From positions 1 through 45,278 of the forward strand of contig QWHO01000002.1 of NCBI GenBank assembly GCA_021404945.1: 45,278 nt of DNA, written 5' to 3'. The notes under the pieces are model-generated. The model had not been told where the DNA came from and did not search any database. It was given only the letters and a program-made list of their open reading frames with translations. This DNA is from a bacterium CPR1 (GTDB taxonomy: Bacteria > Vulcanimicrobiota > Xenobia > Xenobiales > QWHO01). This document shows positions 16,077-25,600 of the stretch, in pieces (position 1 is the stretch's first letter; the number at the start of each line of letters is the position of its first letter). Position numbers and translations under genes: made by a program.

Positions 16077-16916
16077 ATGCCGGGAACCCTCTACGTGGTG
16101 GCCACGCCGATCGGCAACCTGGGAGACCTGAGCCCCCGGGCTCGTGAGCTGCTCTCCAGCGTGACGCTGGTAGCGGGGGAGACGCAGGAGGCCACACTCC
16201 GCCTGCTCTCGGCCGCTGGCGTCCGGGGGCCGCGCTTCGTGCTCTATCAAGAGCGCAATCGCGAGCAATCTTCGCGGCGCTTGTTGGAGGCTCTGGAGCA
16301 GGGAGAATCGGTGGCTCTGGTCTGCGACGGCGGCACGCCCGCTATCTCCGATCCGGGTCGCGAGCTGGTGGATCGGGCCCACCGGGCGGGTATTCCGGTG
16401 AGGGCGGTGGCGGGACCCTCCTCGGTCACCGCCGCGCTGTCCGTGTCCGGCTTAAGCGTCCGGCGTTTCGCGTTTGAAGGCTTCCTGCCCCGCAAGTCCC
16501 CCGAGCGGCGAGCTCTGCTGAGCTCGCTGCGCAGTGAGCCGAGAGCTCTGGTCTTTTTTGAGGCGCCCCATCGGATCGAGCAGTCACTGGCCGATCTGCG
16601 GGCGACATTCCCCGCCAGGCGCCTGTCGGTCTCCCGTGAGCTGACCAAGCTGCACGAGGAGACGCTGATCGATCCCGACACGGTGCGAGCCAAGGGGGAG
16701 TTCTGCCTGGTCGTGGAGGAGGCCCCCGAGCAGACCGCCCCTCCAGTTGACCCGATGGCGCTGGAGGGTCTCCTGGAGCTCGGCCTGGGCTCGCGGGTCA
16801 GCGCCCGAATTCTCGAGCTTTTTGCAGGCTTGAGCCACCGGGCCGCCTACCGCTTGATCGTGGAAAAACGCGAGGCGGAAGGGGATCAACCTGCGGACAT
16901 GGAAAATAATTCCTGA
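16077..16916 (+). CDS. rsmI: 16S rRNA 2'-O-methyltransferase RsmI (C1402)
   Basis: The protein has 279 residues from ATG 16077. It has the tetrapyrrole-methylase fold: GTLYVVATPIGNLGDLSPRA at the start, then SVALVCDGGTPAISDPG, AGPSSVTAALSVSGL, and FEGFLPRKSPERRALL, which are RsmI hallmarks. FFEAPHRIEQSL and RELTKLHEET follow. It methylates the ribose of C1402 in the decoding centre, using S-adenosylmethionine. The C-terminal 50 residues form the helical tail common in the family. The ribosome site is weak and the hairpin at 16034 sits just before the start. Confidence 0.95.
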   Translation: MPGTLYVVATPIGNLGDLSPRARELLSSVTLVAGETQEATLRLLSAAGVRGPRFVLYQERNREQSSRRLLEALEQGESVALVCDGGTPAISDPGRELVDRAHRAGIPVRAVAGPSSVTAALSVSGLSVRRFAFEGFLPRKSPERRALLSSLRSEPRALVFFEAPHRIEQSLADLRATFPARRLSVSRELTKLHEETLIDPDTVRAKGEFCLVVEEAPEQTAPPVDPMALEGLLELGLGSRVSARILELFAGLSHRAAYRLIVEKREAEGDQPADMENNS

Positions 16917-16938
16917 AGAAAAATCACCGGGGGAAGCC

Positions 16939-17280
16939 ATGAGCGACGATCCAGAAAGGCGCACCTACGTCCGGTTCGGACCGGATACTGACGTGCGCTG
17001 CCGCATCCCCGGAATGGAGGTCGTCCACGTGGTGGGCCTCAGTGCCGGCGGGACCGGAATGCGCGTCATCACCGACAAGCCCCTGCCGACCGACGAGGTC
17101 TTCGATATGAGTCTCGACCTTGGCGACGACCAGCCCACCGTGCGCTGCGCCGCCCGGGTGGTGTGGCAGGAGTCGCGCAACTTCGATTTTTGCAACCGTC
17201 ATATCTCGGGGGTTGCCTTTAAAGACATGCCCGACGCCGAGCGCGACCGACTCGTGGCCCTGCTGCCGCGAGGAGAATGA
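16939..17280 (+). CDS. PilZ domain protein
   Basis: The protein has 113 residues from ATG 16939, with GGGGGA nearby. It is a single PilZ domain: ERRTYVRF supplies the arginines, GLSAGGTGMRV stands for the DxSxxG loop, then a FDMSLDLGDD strand, CAARVVWQ and SGVAFKDM. It probably binds c-di-GMP, though the first loop has GLSAGG and not DxSxGG. It is last in the run from the glycosyltransferase and lies 22 bases after rsmI. Confidence 0.82.
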   Translation: MSDDPERRTYVRFGPDTDVRCRIPGMEVVHVVGLSAGGTGMRVITDKPLPTDEVFDMSLDLGDDQPTVRCAARVVWQESRNFDFCNRHISGVAFKDMPDAERDRLVALLPRGE

Positions 17281-17312
17281 GAGGAGGCCCCCTCGGGGGC
17301 CTCCTCGATTTT
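17281..17312. terminator. Shared intrinsic terminator
   Basis: GAGGAGGCCCCC pairs with GGGGGCCTCCTC and is followed by GATTTT. It starts directly after the PilZ stop and ends within the stop codon of the convergent carboxypeptidase gene, so it can serve both. Confidence 0.8.
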
Positions 17313-18693
17313 ACCGGAAGAACCGCGACAGCCAGCACGAATCCTGGGGGGGCTCGGGCGCAGGAGGCTCGGGCGCAGGAGGCTCGGGCGCAGGAGGCTC
17401 GGGTGCAGGGGGCTCGGGTGCGGGGGGCGGCTCCGGTGTCGGGGGAGGCTCCGGTGGGGCCGGCGGAGGCGGGGGAGGATTACGGGCCAGGATCTCGTCG
17501 ATGAAAGTCATGTTGGCCCCGCTCACCTGGCGCCGAATCGGGTCAATGTCCTCCACGTCAGGCTGGAAGCTCCGTCCGATCTCGAGAGTAAAAGACATGA
17601 TGCCATTGGCATGGTGGATGTCGTGCGAGCCGCCCGAGGTGGGGTAGAGCTCGATGCTCTGCATCAGGCGGAAATCATTGCCCATGACCTGATTCATCTT
17701 GCGGCCCACATCCCGGTAGTCGGCCACGTTTTCCACCGGCTGGCGGGTGCCGCCCCAGGGGTAGAGGATCATCTCGCCGTATCCGTGGTGGTCCAGGATT
17801 CCCTTGATGTTCTTGTGTCCCAGCTCGAGATTGAGCATATGCTGGGTCTCGATCTCGGAGGCCCCCAGGGGCCCGCGATAGGTATCTGAGCGCGGATTGT
17901 CGCTGGTGGCTCGGCCATCATCGTCGGTGCGGCACGGCTTGTCGTGGGGAGGGCGATAAAGGTGGGCATGCTCGGGGATGCCATCATCGTAATTGCGATT
18001 GAGGTCCACGCCGATGGGCTTGCGCCCTGAGATCGGTCCGCACCCGGTGTCGGTCACCTCGCGACGATTCTTGCGCCACCAGTTGTCGTCGGTGCGGCTG
18101 TACTCATAGCCATCAGGATTGACCAGGGGAACCACCCAGATCTCGGCGTTATCCACCCGCCTCTTCATCTCCGGATCGCTGGCATAGCCTTCGAGGAGCT
18201 GGTGGGCCACGAACAGCGGAGCCTCCATGGACATCCATTCACGGGCGTGATGGCAGCCGGTCAGGACGACGCCTGTACGCTGGGAGGTATCCTCGCAGCG
18301 CACTCCTTTGCTGATCTTAAGGGCCCAGATCTCTCTTCCTTCCGGGGTTTGACCCAGGCTGACCTTCTGGGCCAGATTGGGGTAGCGGGTTTCCAGGTCC
18401 GAGAGGTCACGGCCCAACTCGGCATAAGTGTGATAGCCAGCAGCCTGGGGCAGGGGCTCCTTGCGCAGATGATGCTTGAAGTCGCGCACCACCTTGTCAA
18501 GGTCGCACTTGGCTCCCTCCTGAGGATGGGGGATGTCGTCGCGCTCGGTCAGGTAGTCAATGATCTCTTGATCGGATAGAACCTGGTCCTGGTCCCTGTC
18601 GATCAGGCTGGCTTCCTCGCTGCGGTCGGCATGGACGTCGAACGGCTTGCCTTGCTCGATGCCTTTGTAGATTCCGAGTGGAGCTAGAGACAT
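17311..18693 (-). CDS. M14 zinc carboxypeptidase with EF-hand loop and PAPEPP tail
   Basis: The protein has 460 residues from ATG 18693; AGGTGG stands seven bases before. Residues about 32-43 (DRDQDQVLSDQE) form a canonical 12-residue EF-hand calcium loop. The M14 domain covers about 85-400: LTGCHHAREWMSMEAP gives the zinc His and Glu, NPDGYEYSRT and GVDLNRNYD the substrate region, ILDHHGYG the third zinc ligand, and MSFTLEIG the catalytic glutamate. A (PAPEPP) tail follows, then the end CWLSRFFR. There is no signal peptide (MSLAPLGIYKG). The repeat tail resembles the one at the N-terminus of the M4 peptidase at 10044, which suggests a shared localisation or partner. Confidence 0.88.
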   Translation of the reverse strand: MSLAPLGIYKGIEQGKPFDVHADRSEEASLIDRDQDQVLSDQEIIDYLTERDDIPHPQEGAKCDLDKVVRDFKHHLRKEPLPQAAGYHTYAELGRDLSDLETRYPNLAQKVSLGQTPEGREIWALKISKGVRCEDTSQRTGVVLTGCHHAREWMSMEAPLFVAHQLLEGYASDPEMKRRVDNAEIWVVPLVNPDGYEYSRTDDNWWRKNRREVTDTGCGPISGRKPIGVDLNRNYDDGIPEHAHLYRPPHDKPCRTDDDGRATSDNPRSDTYRGPLGASEIETQHMLNLELGHKNIKGILDHHGYGEMILYPWGGTRQPVENVADYRDVGRKMNQVMGNDFRLMQSIELYPTSGGSHDIHHANGIMSFTLEIGRSFQPDVEDIDPIRRQVSGANMTFIDEILARNPPPPPPAPPEPPPTPEPPPAPEPPAPEPPAPEPPAPEPPAPEPPQDSCWLSRFFR

Positions 18694-19158
18694 GGGGACC
18701 CACCTTTCGCACAGGTTTCTGGACCTGAATCAACCCCCCGCTGAGTCTAGCCACCCGGAGGCACGGAGAGGTGAACTGATTGTTAAACAAGGACCCGAAC
18801 CCCACTCAGGCCACTTTGTTGCGGATGTTAACTTTTTGTTCCCACATTTGGATTCTTCTTCAAGCTCACTCCCTCCAGGCTTGAGGATATTTCAACGGAT
18901 TTTAGGCGCTTTCTTAGCTTTCGAGCGAGGATCCCAGCTTTGTCGTCGTTATGGGTTCATTTGTGTTGCATTTAAATCCTTATTAAGCATTTTTAAGCAG
19001 TGGATTCGGAGCCTCAAAAGCAAACAGAACAAGGCCTTCGGAAAATCCTGTAAAAAAAATCCAAGCAGGACAGGGGATGGAAGAAGGAGATCCCATGGGA
19101 ACAGAGAAAGCAGCAGCATCGCAAGAAATTGCAGAAAAATCAAGTGGAGGTCACGTCA
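18694..19158. other. 465-base intergenic region between divergent M14 and HU genes
   Basis: The region is clearly more AT-rich than its neighbours and should contain promoters in both directions. I see no convincing -35/-10 pair. The plus-strand end holds AAGGAGA at 19084-19090 before an ATG at 19095. This opens a 55-codon frame (MGTEKAAASQEIAEKSSGG...) that runs past the HU start in another frame. GGAGGT at 19144-19149 is the HU ribosome site. Confidence 0.6.
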
Positions 19159-19470
19159 ATGGCGGTCAAGTCAAAGGCGAAGTCCAAGTCCAAGGTCATC
19201 GGAAAGTCCGATCTCATCGCGGCGATTGCCGACAAGACCAATCGTTCGAAGAAGGATGCGGCTGAGACCTTGAACGTGGTTCTCGATACCATCCAGGAGA
19301 ACCTGAAGAAGGGCAAGGGCGTCCGCCTGATTCCTTTCGGCAGCTTCGAGATTCGTGAGCGCAAGGGCCGCACCGGCCGCAATCCGCGCACCGGCGAGAA
19401 GATCAACATCAAGGCCCGCAAGGTTCCGGCTTTCCGCCCGGGCAAGGCCCTGCGCGACGCCGTGAAGTAA
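19159..19470 (+). CDS. hup: HU-family DNA-binding protein
   Basis: The protein has 103 residues from ATG 19159, preferred over 19129 because GGAGGT lies nine bases before it. It has a short Lys/Ser-rich tail (MAVKSKAKSKSKV), then the HU core: GKSDLIAAIADKT, ETLNVVLDTI, VRLIPFGSFEIRER, and the arm GRNPRTGEKINIKARKVPAF with the proline that intercalates into DNA. It ends FRPGKALRDAVK. It should bend and compact DNA as a dimer. A strong terminator follows. An upstream overlapping frame with its own strong ribosome site begins at 19095. Confidence 0.95.
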   Translation: MAVKSKAKSKSKVIGKSDLIAAIADKTNRSKKDAAETLNVVLDTIQENLKKGKGVRLIPFGSFEIRERKGRTGRNPRTGEKINIKARKVPAFRPGKALRDAVK

Positions 19471-19487
19471 ACTTTTCGGTTCGACCG

Positions 19488-19515
19488 AAAGGGGCAGCTG
19501 CGGCTGCCCCTTTTT
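19488..19515 (+). terminator. Intrinsic terminator of the HU gene
   Basis: AAAGGGGCAGC pairs with GCTGCCCCTTT and is followed by a T run. A smaller hairpin (TTTCGG/CCGAAA) lies between it and the HU stop. Confidence 0.9.
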
Positions 19516-19520
19516 CTATG

Positions 19521-19649
19521 CCTCTCTCACGGGTTCGAGGGCCCGCGAGGAGAGGATCTCGTCGCAAGGCGGGGAATGCCATGGAGTCATCCGAGACTCG
19601 GGATGACTCAGCGAGGTTGAGGATGCGAGCAGGATGGCTGCTCGTTTTT
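19521..19649 (+). ncRNA. Structured leader or small RNA ending in an intrinsic terminator
   Basis: Three stems occur in 130 bases: CCTCTC/GAGAGG (19521-19526 with 19550-19555), GAGTCATCC/GGATGACTC (19584-19592 with 19601-19609), and CGAGCAG/CTGCTCG (19626-19632 with 19638-19644) followed by TTTTT. The last is a terminator placed eight bases before the STAND-ATPase start. It may be an attenuator for that gene or an independent small RNA. I matched it to no known riboswitch class. Confidence 0.4.
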
Positions 19650-19656
19650 GTATTCA

Positions 19657-22600
19657 GTGGTCAGTGAGCTGTTGAAATATCCGTTGCCAGCCGTGCCGAG
19701 CGAGGCTCCTCCCCGGCTGCTGCAGCTTTGGCAAAGCCTCAGTGAGTCGCTTCAGAAGGGCGATCTGGAGAGTGCCAGTGAGAGACTGGAAGAGGCGCTC
19801 GGGTTGCTGGTCAACTACTATGCAGGGGCCACGGCAGGTGCACTGATTCGGGCGGGGACTGCCGACGCGGAATTGACCAACCTGGCTCGTAGCCAGCCCG
19901 GCCCCAAGCAGCGCCTCGACTTGCTCCGGCGAGCGTACCAGGTGGGAAGCAAGAAGGCTGAAGACCCTTTCCAGAAAGACCTGACGGAAGTTTTCTTTGC
20001 CGTAAGCAAGTTGTCCACGGGCAAGACTGTACCCCGTCGTCATACCCGCTGGCTGGGTCTTTCCGCCCCCCCGATTTCGGGTGGGGAGGACCTCGAGGAC
20101 CGGGTGGCCGTGCTCGCTTCCTGGTTGCGCGCATCGGAGCGCTTCTTTGCCACCTGGAAGCCGCAGTATCAACCTAACGGAGCCAATACGGTCCATGTGA
20201 CTCTGCACAACCGCCAGCATCGGTTCGAATTAGTCCCCCCGTTGATCTTCGGTGAATCAGGCGAGTCGTCCGAGGTCGGCGCCAGCACCGCCCCTCCCAA
20301 ACCTTCCGCCCCTGCGGCCAAACCACCCAGGGCCCCGGTTGCGGCGCCGCGGCCCCCCACGCGGCCGGGTCCACCTTCCCGTCCTGTGGCTCCGCCCCGG
20401 CCGCCTGGTCCGGTCAAGCCTGAGCCCGCGCCGGGCTCGGTCGATTCTACTCTCTCGGCGGCGCCAGCGGCAGTTAAGGCTTCGGCTGCGATCGAGCCTG
20501 TTGCTGCCCCTCCGGTGGCTGTGCCCGCGCCGGCCGAGGGGCCAGCTGCGATCGAGCCTGTTGCTGCCCCTCCGGTGGCTGTGCCCGCGCCGGCCGAGGC
20601 GCCAGCCGCGGTCGAGCCTGTTGCTGCACCCCCGGAAGCTGCGCCGGCCCCGACCGAGTCGTCGGCTGCGGTGGAGCCTGAGCCGGCGCCCGCTCCCGCG
20701 GAAGCGTCGGTCGGGGTTCAAGCTGGGCTCATACCTGCGGAGATCCAGCCCGAGCCGGACAAGGTCGAGTCCGCATCGCCTGACCCTCCAAAGTCGGGCC
20801 AGGAGAGACCATCCAGGCCCGTGGCGCCAAATCCTCTGCGACCGAGTCCTGTCGGTCCCCCGAAGAGTCCCCCTCTGGGGCGGCCTCAGCCTCCCGGTCC
20901 GCGACCGGCTCCCCCGACCGGGCCCAGCTCTCCGAAGCCAACCGGGACGGCACCAACCGGCCCTCGGCCGGCACCTCCCGTGAAGCCAGGCCCACCCCGA
21001 TCGCCAGCCGCACAGCGGAGTTCTTCAGGCGAGCCTCTGGCTCGTCCAACTCCTCCCTCCCGGCCGGGTCCAAAGCCCTCCCCACCGGTGCCCAGGGCGG
21101 ACAAGATACCTTCCGAATCGTCCGAGGTAGTCGACCAGGCCGTTCCAGAGGTCAGGGAGACTCCAGAGAAGCAGCTCGACGCCCCGATTCCGCCTCCTTT
21201 GCCCGATATCTCAGCGTTCCCGGCAGGGCCAGTCGGGTCCGATCAGCCGGCGTCCACGGCATCGCCGTTTCCGCAATGGCCGGCCCCGCCATCTCCAGCC
21301 GCGTCCGCCTCGCCTTTCCCCAGTTGGCCGGTAGCGGCCGAGACTGGGCCGGGAACCGAGTCGGCCTCACCCTTTCCCCAATGGCCAGCGGCCCCCCAGG
21401 TGGGGGACCTCCTTTTGCCGGTCCTTCCCGTCTTGCCCCTGGGAGAGCAGGGCAGCGCGTTCCCAGATGAGCCTCCCGGGCTGACGCCCGTTGTTCTGCC
21501 CTCGCAGTCTCCATCGGCGGCCGGGGCTGCACCCGAGTCCGAGCTGGCGGCTGGGCCGGTGGCTGAGGCGGTGGTGGTGGCGGCTCTCGAGCCCGAGCCG
21601 GTGGCTGAGGCGGTGGTGGTGGCGCCTCCCGAGCCCGAGCCGGTGGCTGAGGTGGTGGTGGCGCCTCCCGAGCCCGAGCCGGTGGCTGAGGCGGTGGTGG
21701 CGCCTCCCGAGCCCGTGCCAGTGGTGGTGGCGCCTCCAGAGTCCGAGCCGGTGGTGGTGGCGCCCCCGGAGCGTGGGCCGGTGGCGGTATTGCCTCCCGG
21801 ACCTGAGCCTGCAGTTGAGTCGGAGCCGCTGGCGCCTCCAGCGCCTGAGCACTTCGCCCCACCGATGCCTGAGTCTGTTGCCTTCTCGCCGGTTTCCGGG
21901 ACCGTGGCTGCTGCCTCGACGATGCCCGAACCGGTGGCCTTCTCGCCTGCTCCAGCAGCCCCGCCTGTTCTCCCGCCCGCGGCCGTGGCTCCACCTGCTC
22001 CCGAGCCTGCCCCCGAAGCTCCTGCCCCCGAGCCGGCGCTCATGGCCCCCGCGGATCTGCCGGCCGATGTTGTGGACGCCTCCTGGGTCACCCCTCAGGC
22101 GGCGGGTCAGTCGGCCGTGGCCGAGGAGGAGTCAGCCAGCCAACGCGCCCAGGGGCAGGATCGCGATTATGGAGACACGATCGAGTCGACCAGTGTCAGT
22201 GCTCCTACAACAAGTCCGGGTCTTGTCATCTCCGAGCCTCAGCCCGAGGAGCAGGCTCCCCTGCCGGAAGCTGAGCAGGTCGCAGCCCCTCCCTCGGGTC
22301 CCCCCGGTACTCTCGAGTGGAGGGTCTGGTCCGAGCAAGAGCGAGCTTTTGTGGATACCACCCTGCGTCAGCAGATCTATGATCCTGGCCTGGGACCGGC
22401 TCAGACCTGGATCGAGCGCATCCTGCATTACTGTCGCACCCACACGTCGGGCTACCTGCTGGTGGACGGGGATGAAGGAGTGGGCAAGTCGCTCTTGTCC
22501 GAGGCCATCCTGGTCGAGCGTGCGGCGGGCCGCTTCGAGTTGGCGGTGGGCCGCTACTCGATCCAGCGGGGCGGCCAGGATGACTACTCTACCTTGATCG

Positions 22601-25600
22601 AGGTGGTCAATGAGTTCCTTCGCTTGAACCTGCGCTGCGCCAACGCGGGCTTGCGAACTCTTGACCTCCAGGTCACCCGCGACTATCAGGTGCGTTATCG
22701 CAATCGCCGGGAGCGCTTTGCCGCCTTCCTCTTGGGGCTGGCCCAGGTCAACGGCGGACGCCTGATGCTGATGCTGGACGGACTGGACGAAGTGGTGAGC
22801 GACACCGGGGCTAAGGTCAAGCTGGCCGATTTCCTGCCGGCCACGCTGCCGCAGGGAGTCTATGTGCTCCTGACCTACGAGCGTGGACGCATTCCTGAGT
22901 CCATCAAAACCTGCCTGGCCGAGCTCGGGGAGCCATTCCGCCTCTCCATCACGATGCAGGACAATTCCTATCAAGAGTTCTTGCACGCCTGGTTGTCGCG
23001 TTATGTGCCTCTCTCCACCCCCCAGGAGCTTCAAACGGCCCTGGTGCGGGCTCAGGGACGCCTGGGCGTGGCTCGCCAGATGGCCGACCTCCTGCAGGCC
23101 GGTTTCTTTACCAACGCCTCGGAGTTGCCCACCCGGGAGACCCTTTACCCCGAGTTGATGCGCCAGTTCGAGCGCCACGCCGGACCGGAGCGATTTCGAG
23201 CTCAGTTTCTCCACTTCTTCCTGCTTCTATCGGCCGATTATGCGGCCATCACCCTGGAGGATCTTGCCTGCTGGGGCGTCGAGGTCGATACCATCTTTGA
23301 CGTGCTGCGCATCTGTCCGAGCCTGCTCTTGATGGAGAGCGACTGGACTGGCCCCACCATCGCCCTGGCCCACGACTCGCTGCGAAGATTTTTGTGGCAG
23401 AGCTATCCGGAGGAGAGTCGCCAGATTTATCGATCCCTGAGCGCCTGGATGGTGGAGTCCATTCTGGCCCCCGAGAGCAAGGGCGAGCCCGATGTCGGGC
23501 GCTCGAAATTCGCGCGTCTATACGAGTGGACCCTGGCCGCCCGAGACCCGGAGCTGGCCGAATCGGTGGCTCGTTCCAGGGGGCTCTCGCGGCTGCGCAT
23601 CTCCAGCTCGAATGAATTGGAGAGCAAGCTGCGCTTCCACCAGAAAGTCTGCATTCTGGACTCGTGGAAAAACCTGCTCGAGTACCTGGTCCTCACCGAG
23701 AGCAAGGACGAATACCGCGAGGAGCTCGGCTGGGCTTACTCCAGTCGCGGCTTGACCTACCTTCGTATGGGTCAGTTCGAGCGAGCCCTGGAAGACATTG
23801 GAGAGGCCATCACTCTCTTCGTGCCCCTCATCGAGGACGGGCAGGACCAGCTGCGAAACGGACTGGCGGCAGCTTATAATCGCCGCAGCGAGGCCTGCCG
23901 CTACCTGGGTAATTTCGAATTGGCCCTGGCCGACGCCAGTCAGGCCGTCACGCAATATACGACCGTGGTGGAGCAGTTTGGTCGGGCTGATCTCAGAAAC
24001 CTGCTGGGGATGGCCTACCAAAATCGCGCGGTTATCTGTCGCCACTACGGCGACCTGATCACGGCTCGGGGTGACTGCAACACCGCCATCGAGCTTTACG
24101 AGCAACTGCTGGCGTCCAATCCGAGGGTGCGCCAGGACCTGGCCTCCTGTTACCACACCCGGGGCGTCGTCTCGCTGGCCCTGGGCGAGTGCGAGCCGGC
24201 CGTGCTCGACTCGGGTCGGGCCATCGAGCACTTTACCGAGCTGGTTGATCGCCAGGGTCGAACCGAGTTCGCCAATGAGCTGGCGGCTGCCCACAACAAT
24301 CGGGGCGGCGCCTACCATCGACTGGGCCAGGCCGAGACAGCGCTGGTTGATTACGGTCGGGCCATCAACATTCGCCGCGATCTGGTCAACGCAGGCCGGC
24401 TTGATCTTCGCAACGACCTGGCCCTGACTCACACCAATCGGGGCATGTTGACCGACTATCTGGGCAAACGCGACGAGGCTCTGGTCGACTATGCGGCCGC
24501 TATCGAGTTGCGCCGCACCCTGGTCGAGGTGGAGCAGCGCAACGACCTGGCCGCAGACCTGGCCCAGACGCATACCTATCGAGGCGCCACCTTGCGAGCC
24601 CTGAAGCGCATTCAGGACGCGGTGATCGACTACAATAAGGCAGTCGACATCTACACCAGGCTGATTGAGAGCCGCCCGACACCCGAGTTGCTGCGCCAAC
24701 TGGCACTGGCTCATAACAGCCTGGGCCTGATCTATCTCGACCAGGGCGAGTTGCAGAAGGCGGCCGACAGTTGCACGCGGGCTCTGGAGATCAACGAGAG
24801 CCTGACCGAGGAAGATGTCGGCCAGGAGCTACGCGTGGATCGGGCCGTGGCGCGCAACAACCGGGGCGAGGCGCATCGTCGCGCCGGAGCCTTCCACCCC
24901 GCTTTCGTGGATTATTCCGAGGCCGTGGAAGCTTACACTCACCTGATCGCCGAGGGTCGTCGCGACCTCATGCGTGACCTGGCCCTGTCTCAGAACAATC
25001 GTGCCCGGGTGGCGCTGGTCCTTGGTGACGGAAAAACGGCACTGCACGATAGCTCCAGGGCACTTGAGATCTTCATCTACCTCATCGAGCAGCAGGGTCG
25101 AGGCGACCTGCTGCCCCACCTGGGCGTGGCTTACTCCAACCGGGGCGCGGCTCAAACCCGGCTGAACGCCTTCGAGAAAGGGCTGACCGACCTGGGTCGG
25201 GCCATCGATCTCTATCGATTGCTGATCGAGGACAGCGGTCGCAACGAGTTCTTCGATGAGCTGGCCCTGGCCTACCGCCGGCGCGCCAAGGCCCTGCTCG
25301 AGCTGGGCAAGCAGCAAGCCACCGGGTCGAGTGAGCGAATGGTTTTCCCCAAGCAGGCCCTGGAGGATTTCACTCAGGCCGTCAACTTCTACGAGCAGGC
25401 GGTCAAACGAGATCAGGGAGGTCCTTACCAGATCGAGCTGGTGCGCACCCAGATTCTTCGCACCGAGTTGCATGAAGAGCTGGGAGACGTAAACGCCGCC
25501 CTCAAGGACGCCGGTAACGCAGTCGACTACTTTGCCGCCCGCATGGCCGAGGCTGACTACACAACCGTGCGTGACTTGCTGGCGGCCTTCAAGCGCCGGG

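Noticed and set aside
19648-19650. TTG at 19648 as the start of the STAND protein
   Set aside because: It lies in the T-run of an intrinsic terminator, so GTG 19657 is more likely.
19654-23214. Reverse-strand ORFs opposite the STAND gene
   Set aside because: They are shadows. The forward frame has Walker motifs and regular repeats across the whole span.
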